The position numbers and the translations under genes are program-made. Of a stretch of 64,000 nucleotides of DNA, positions 58,200-64,000 are shown piece after piece; position 1 is the first letter of the stretch, and each line of letters starts with the position of its first letter. The DNA lies in contig CM046332.1 of the NCBI GenBank assembly GCA_025403435.1, forward strand, positions 6,503,903 to 6,567,902. The letters are read 5' to 3'. The notes under the pieces are model-generated. The model saw nothing but the letters and a program-made list of their open reading frames with translations. It was not told where the DNA came from and searched no databases. The DNA is from Artocarpus heterophyllus (Eukaryota; Streptophyta; Magnoliopsida; Rosales; Moraceae).

Positions 58200-58800
58200 G
58201 TGTCCTTCCTATCACTGTTTTTTCTTCAAGCTTCTTGCAGTGTAGGACGCAGGTGGAGAAAAGATTGCCTGCAATTCTGTAAAGTCTTTCGCTATAATAA
58301 TTTTGGCATATTTTGTAATCCTTTATTCCTATCAGCTTTAAGCATTCTGATGGCAATGCTTTCTTTGTTCCTGCAGTGGGGGGAACTCAATTTCTCAGGA
58401 GTAAAAGGGACAGCATCAGTGCTTTTTTAGCTGCTTCTGCTCCCAAGAAGTTTATTTTCATATATTGGACAGAATCAAATTTTTTTTTTTTTCCTTTTCT
58501 TTTTGGTCTTGCAAGTTCGTTTGAACGTCTAGGCTTGGTTCTTTTTGTCAAGTTAGCCGGCTTGTTATTCTTTATGGTCACCGGTTTGTTGTGAGCTTGT
58601 TTTTTATTTTTTTCCCCAAATTATATTTCATCATTTTTTATTTTAAAATTTGAGTTTCAGTAGAGCCATTAGGTGGGGCTTGCAAATGCAGTCTACTTAG
58701 GTTGTATTGATAATTGAGAATGTAAGCGTGTACAGCAGAGTGTAAAAACCAGTTCGGTCCTTGTTTGTTTTGAACAATAAAAGGTGTGATTTTTGTCTGC
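58200..58800 (+). other. VLN4: Villin 3' UTR and polyadenylation signal
   Basis: Sequence after the stop is T-rich and has AATAAA at 58776-58781, a plausible polyadenylation signal. A 3' UTR intron is possible (GGACGCAG followed by GTGGAG at 58252, acceptor TTCCTGCAG at about 58377), but the sequence alone cannot decide this. Confidence 0.55.
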
Positions 58801-59981
58801 CTTTGCTCTAATCTGACTTTTATTTTCCATATCACTTGTATGAACATTACCATCTCTTTTCAAAGAAGTCTTATTTTAAAACTAGATGAATGCTCTTCGC
58901 TCTTGACAAATAAACCAGCGGAGCAGCAAGAGCCGTTTGTTTTCTCCTTGGAGCTACTCAGCGGCAGGAAAACAGAGGAAAAATGAAAAATTTTGTCGAA
59001 GCGTCCAGTACAGAATATTTTCTGGGTTCCAAGGCAAGTCATAATTAAGGTCAAGGGAAGGAGATGCTCAAACTGCCGAGATTTATCAAAAAGGATTCGA
59101 GAAGCGTCATAAAGCTCACCATTTTCAGCTGTTCTTAAGAATATTATTGGAAGTGCGATTCACATGATCAAGTGTCACCCTTAATTCGGGGATCCTCATA
59201 GGCACCCGCACCACTTATGCGACAGTCACCGACAGAAGAAAGGGGGCTGTTTGGGTTTTTGTTCGCCTTGATTTTGAAGAAGAAACCCTTGTGAGTATTG
59301 CTCTAGGGATTCGATAAATAAACCTCTCATGTCATTTCGTCCAATCCGTCCAAAAAACAGTTGGATTAGACGGGCTAAAATTGGAAACATCCTACAAGTC
59401 GAGCACAATGAGGACAATGTAAAGTTTTGCAGCATGTTGACAGAAGTGACATGCTACGATGAAAATTGAACCATATTCGAGTCAATTTGGGTCACATCTT
59501 TCCCTTGTATTGGGTGGGCAGGTAACAAAGGACAACATAATTGATAATAACACTAACAAGGCAGAAATTAAATGATCCCCACACCCCAACCCCCAATGAA
59601 GTTCACATAATTTGAACTATTTTTTATGGTAAAAACTTTTCTCATCGTCTTTTTTCTTTCATAAACTATAATTTTTTCAAACACCAGTGTTAGAGAAATT
59701 GTAATATATCTATTTAATATGTTTGAGTTCAAATATCACATTTGTATGAGTGAAAAAACACATTTTAAATATGTTTTTAGTAAGCATGGAGTCTCACGGC
59801 CTCAATTTTGAGCGCAGCGTTGCCTAGGCGCTAGGGGCAGAAAGCCCAACACTACCCAGGCACAGCTGCGATGGAATTGCCTATTAGGCGTTGTGGCTCC
59901 CAGTTGGCTTGACATGCAAAAATCGTAGAGTAAAGCTAGTGTCGTGGCGCCAAAAAGTTGACGCTTTGACACTCTTTGGAG
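58801..59981. other. Intergenic region between villin and copia C4
   Basis: No gene is recognised. Short frames here lack codon structure or homology I can name. A GC-rich patch at about 59795-59970 includes GCCTAGGCGCTAGGG and CCTATTAGGCG, a repeated CTAGGCG-like word of unknown origin, directly beside the C4 insertion point. Confidence 0.55.
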
Positions 59982-59986
59982 CATGT

Positions 59987-62002
59987 TGTTAGACATGTAT
60001 GCCCTAAGGAGTAAAAATATAATATGTTTTTGGAGACATTTTTATTAATAAAGAATTTATTTATTATTTATTATTTATATACCAAATCTTGTCCTCTTTA
60101 CGTTCATATTTGTTGAATGTATGTTAAGCAAACAAAAGTCTGAGACTGTCGTTCTAAACCTTAAGAATTGGGCATATGATGGAAAGATTATGCGAAAGAC
60201 ACGATTTTTAAGGTGACGATCTAAATCATAAGATCTGCAATCGAGGGAATAAAGTTAGGTGCTTTATTCATGCAAAGATTGTTATGTTGTCTATATCCCT
60301 AACGGAAGATGGTTTGTCTTGGCCATCAGAGGTGGACTCTACGAATAGAAACATTAGCACATTGTCATAGGTCAATGTATTGAATCAGGACATAAAGTGA
60401 ATTGATTTAGATTAATAAGTCTGTCTCAGTAAATCGATTCATTTTAAACAATCATTTGTATTGTATCTTAATCCTAAGTGAATAGTAGGCCCGTTGTTTT
60501 GACTTATGCCTTTTAATATACCAAAGGGTGACATTCACATTTTATTGTGATGCACATGCCGGTACGTTGGAGGCACAACTTTTGATTGCATAGACCTGTT
60601 GTTCATAGATATAGAAACTATAGCTCCTCTTTAGGAGTAGTAATATTCTCTTATATGCGTTATCATGTAATTGGAAAACCGAAGTGCTCAACTATTTGGA
60701 TACACAGGTGTAACCGAATGGTATACCGTCTTTGGATGCAAGTTTTTCGATGGTGAGATAATAGAATGTAAGATAAAAATAATCGGGAAGGTAAGGCAGA
60801 AATTGTCCTTAAGCCGATTATGGATAATCCTATAAGAATACGACACATTATGATATGTCATAGAGACTTAGCTATACGGGCTTCGTAATTCTTTATAATT
60901 CAAGAGTACATCTCCAAGCGTTTAGTGGAGTAGCGCTGGAGGTGATAATTATGAAATATATATCTAGGATATTGGGTTTCATAATTATCAGGAGCTTGAA
61001 TTATATAGGTCCGTTTGGTACCCTTTGCTAGCTCATATAAATCCTGTAATTATACAGTGTGCTTTTCTAATAATTGTTGACTTATGTTAGATTTATCCAA
61101 TTGGTTGAAATTTGGTAAAATTAGATAATTCATGTTTGTTTATCAGTTGAATTAATTTTGTGATAAAATTAATTTAAGATAAACTTGCTAAATTATTAGG
61201 ATTAGATAATTCATGTCTATTTATTGATTGGATTAATTTTGAATAAATTAATTCAAGATAAACTTATTAAATTATCATGAATATTTATTTTCCTAGAGAT
61301 TATCTAAATATGACTTTTTTAATTAGATAACTTCTCTATTAAGTTATTTGAATTAAAACTAAGGCTCCATCCCCAGAATCTTGGGTGGAAAATAAAGATT
61401 CATAGAAACTTTATCTTTAAGTTCGACAGGCCGATCTTTAAGTTCGGCCTGCTGATTGAGGAGGTTTAGCAGGCCAATCTGTCAGTTCAGTCTACCGACC
61501 GAGCGATAAAAGGATCACACATTTTTACGTAGATCTTATCAGATATTGATTCTAATTTGATTATAATTTGAATTTTTGAGGCCTTATCTGATAAGGACTA
61601 ACCTCAGAGTCCAACCTCTATAAAAGGAGAGTGAGTCTCATTATTATTAAGATCAGTTTAGAAATATAGAGTGAAACTCTGTCAGTGACATTCTAAAACT
61701 CCCCGAAGAGCTATTTTTCACAAATCACGAATTATAACTTTGGGTATTTTTCTCAATTGGTTGGAAGGATAGCCACCTGGTGGAAAAGCTGAACGACATG
61801 AGCCCACTCTCACTCCGATCATGGATAGAGAATAGAAAAGAAGGCTAGTAGGTTGAGGTCCTTTTAAAATGTTACTTCTTTTCAGCACACAAAGGTTAGT
61901 AAGATCTGGTTAATTTATGCATATAGCGTGTTAAACTTGTGTTTTTGAAAAATACTCTAATACAAAAATTTTAAAATTTTGCTGCGTATTATTTTTCCAA
62001 CA
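59987..62002 (+). repeat. 5' LTR of C4
   Basis: This 2,016-bp LTR runs from TGTTAGACATG to CCAACA, the reverse complement of the C1/C2 LTR layout. It has a TATA box TATAAAAG (61619-61626). The GC-rich block at about 61425-61505 contains four diverged dyads. Confidence 0.93.
61619..61626 (+). promoter_or_regulatory. LTR TATA box (C4)
   Basis: TATAAAAG followed by GAGAGTGAGTCTC, as in the other family LTRs. Confidence 0.6.
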
Positions 62003-62504
62003 ATTGGTATTAAAGCCATGGTTTTTATATAAATTTGCAAGTTTGTGATCATGCTATATGAATAAATTATGTGATCTTTATCTCTCATATGCTTGAATTT
62101 AATTTTTTAGAGAGTTGACACTCTAGGGTTTCTATATATTTTTATGTTATCATGGATTATATGATGAATGTTTATTAATTAATTATGATTGATTAAATTA
62201 TTATTTAATTATTTATGAATTAATTAATTTATACTGGTTATGGTTCCTTAGAGATTAGAATGTGTATCTAGGTTTTTATGTAATTAGATGGAAAACTATC
62301 ATCTCTATTTAAGAATTACAATTTATTTTAAATTTGTAAGAATTTTGTAATTAAATAATCATTTGGAGAAGACAAATATAGAAGACGGATGATGGCGTTC
62401 CTACGTATTTCCTGAGTCTTTAATTTTATGTTTTTGAATTGTTGAAAATAAAATTGATAAATTGCCTAAGAAATTGTATTTTCTGAAAAGCGTGATTTTT
62501 GCTC

Positions 62505-62760
62505 TGTCAGCATGCCGAACCCTCCAATTCGGCAAGCCAATGGTCGCAGAATCGGCAAGCCGATGGTCGCAAAATCGGCAAGCCAAACTTCAGGTTCGGT
62601 AGGCCATCAACAGGGCAAAAATCAGGTGACTCTGGTAGTAGTACAAACTCCAGGTTTGGCAGGCTGATTTTTCATGACCGGCAGGACGATTTTCAAGATC
62701 GTAGGTCGATGGGTCATGACCGACAGGCCGATCACATAGATCGGCTTGCCAGCAGAGAGC
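62505..62760. repeat. Dyad cluster in C4 leader
   Basis: About nine diverged units related to TTCGGC-NN-GCCGAA (for example ATCGGCAAGCCGAT twice in tandem at about 62540-62575, and CCGACAGGCCGATC). It sits at the same place in the leader as in C1-C3. Confidence 0.78.
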
Positions 62761-62837
62761 TAGAAATTTTTTTAAAAAAGGTGCAGTTTTTGATGCAGTT
62801 TTAATTTTATTTTTGGGATAATTCTGAGAAACATTAA

Positions 62838-62957
62838 GGGCTCGTTTGGTTCGAGTATTTGAGTAGAGTATTTGAATGAAGATTTAAATTTTTGTGAGAA
62901 AAAATACTGTAACAAAATGATTCGAATCTTGATTTGAATATTCAACCAAACATACCC
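62838..62957. mobile_element. Tourist-like MITE in C4 leader
   Basis: This 120-bp insertion is absent from the otherwise collinear leaders of C1, C2 and C3. The termini are inverted: GGGCTCGTTTGGTTCGAGTAT on the left and, read from the right end, GGGTATGTTTGGTTGAATAT. It is flanked by TAA on both sides (62835-62837 and 62958-62960), the target preference of PIF/Harbinger elements. It has no coding capacity, as expected for a MITE. Confidence 0.82.
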
Positions 62958-63844
62958 TAAAATTTAAATATGACCGAAAATATGAAGTTTTTGATCTATG
63001 CTAGATTGAAGACTTGAAGATTGGCATTGCATGAAGAAGGATATTGCTTGAGGATTCAAGGATGAAGATCAATAATATGTATCAATTATTCTCTTGTAAT
63101 CTTTATTTTCTATTCTCTAGGGTAGAACCATAATATTATTGTTATTTATTATTATTGTACTTGTAGGTTTGCCTGATTGCTTTGCTTGTCTGCATTATAA
63201 TATGATTTTCCATGTATATTGATAACATGCCATTAGAATATGGAGTGCCGCTCAATTAAAAATTGTTCATGGATGTTCTTAAAATAAAACCTTGATTTCA
63301 AAAGAATGAGTGGGAGAAGGTTTTCAAAGAGAGGACTTAAGGTCTCCATCGTTGGTCCATAGGTAGCACATGGTGGTTCCAACCCCGAGGAAGGGACTTC
63401 ATCTTGTACTGGGTTGGATTTTCGAGAGGATAAGGTATTTTAACATGATTTACGATTGCACCCCTAGGCGGTGATTATAAATCATTAATAAAATATTGAA
63501 ACAATTGTTATATATTAATGTTAATTTTATTATTAACCTCCCATAGGAGCTCTGTTCATAAAATTAAAGGCCAAAGAAATGATTATTAATATACGCTAGA
63601 TCATACAGGTCCGGGATGGCATATATTAATCAGGAGGGGATTCGTGTTCCTGATTGAATTTGGCATGACTCCCCTAGGTGCTTGTTGAATTCTAAGTTGG
63701 GAATTATTATTGTAAGGTTGTGATATTTTCAAAGTTTTGACACATAAACGCATTTGTATGTTTTTACATGATTGTGTTATCTTACTAAATTATTATGCTA
63801 TGTTTGCTTATGTTTGGTATATGATTATTTATTGTAGATTAAAA

Positions 63845-64000
63845 ATGTCTAAGAACGTTTTATCGTCGATACTTGACAAAAACCAATTAACCAGTGAGAA
63901 TTAGAATGATTGGAAACAGAACCTGAATATAGTCCTCTCCTTTGAGAAACTAAAATTTGTGCTAATAACCCTTTGTCCTCCCTAGCCTACGGGAGATTCC
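63845..64000 (+). pseudogene. C4 gag, start only, with early stop
   Basis: Copia gag start matching C1 and C2 (MSKNVLSSILDKNQLTSEN), followed by a TAG at 63902-63904 where relatives continue YNDWKRNL. The frame continues after the stop (DWKQNLNIVLSFEKLKFVL) to the window edge. The GGG-to-stop change next to NDW shows loss of function at codon 20. Confidence 0.88.

Larger units (their letters stand above)
59987..64000 (+). mobile_element. Ty1/copia retrotransposon C4, 5' part
   Basis: This + strand member of the same family as C0-C3 is cut by the right edge. It has a 5' LTR (59987-62002), a primer site (62006-62018 approximately, TGGTATTAAAGCC), a ~1.83-kb leader with the dyad cluster and a 120-bp MITE, and the start of gag (63845). 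The target duplication on the left should be CATGT (59982-59986); the other copy is outside the window. A stop early in gag shows it is defective. Confidence 0.9.

Overview
This window is nuclear DNA from a flowering plant, most likely a eudicot. It holds one intact, intron-rich plant gene of the villin/gelsolin family (a VLN4-like actin-bundling protein, exons about 48.86-58.80 kb, + strand). On both sides lie long stretches of LTR retrotransposons nested inside one another. I see no prokaryotic genes, CRISPR array, rRNA or tRNA gene.

Left block (1-28054) consists of one family of Ty1/copia elements with ~1.9-2.0 kb LTRs. An old, decayed + strand element (call it C0; its 5' end is off the window, its 3' LTR is 26134-28054) has been hit three times by relatives, all on the minus strand. 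C3 is seen only as leader and 5' LTR (1-3265). C1 is complete (3987-13666, target duplication ATAGG). C2 is complete (14952-24503, target duplication AAAGT). C2 is the youngest-looking copy. Its gag and pol frames are long, but a ~104-bp deletion removes the protease active site and an amber codon interrupts the reverse transcriptase. A fifth family member, C4 (+ strand), starts at 59987 and runs off the right edge. All leaders carry clusters of a GC-rich dyad, TTCGGC-NN-GCCGAA, which also forms a small variable repeat inside the LTRs.

Middle block (29208-46412) is a Ty3/gypsy element, G1 (767-bp LTRs, target duplication AGAGT), whose integrase tail reads into the 3' LTR. A second Ty3/gypsy element of the Athila type, G2 (33811-44278, target duplication GCATG), is inserted precisely between the RNase H and integrase parts of G1. 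G2 has lost the downstream half of its 5' LTR, exactly at the TATA box, together with its primer binding site. Both elements are full of stop codons, largely of the kind expected from cytosine deamination.

Right block: after ~2.4 kb of AT-rich intergenic DNA comes the villin gene. It has a 5' UTR exon, a ~1.6-kb leader intron and 22 coding exons. The exons join without a frame break to a predicted protein of 960 residues with six gelsolin repeats and a C-terminal headpiece. Two of its introns appear to use GC-AG splice sites and one exon is only 11 bp. About 1.2 kb of intergenic DNA follows, then copia element C4, whose leader carries a 120-bp Tourist-like MITE.

I did not find a convincing new multi-gene system. 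The least explained structures are the conserved dyad clusters and the conserved short reading frames in the copia LTR/leader, and the odd ends of G2.
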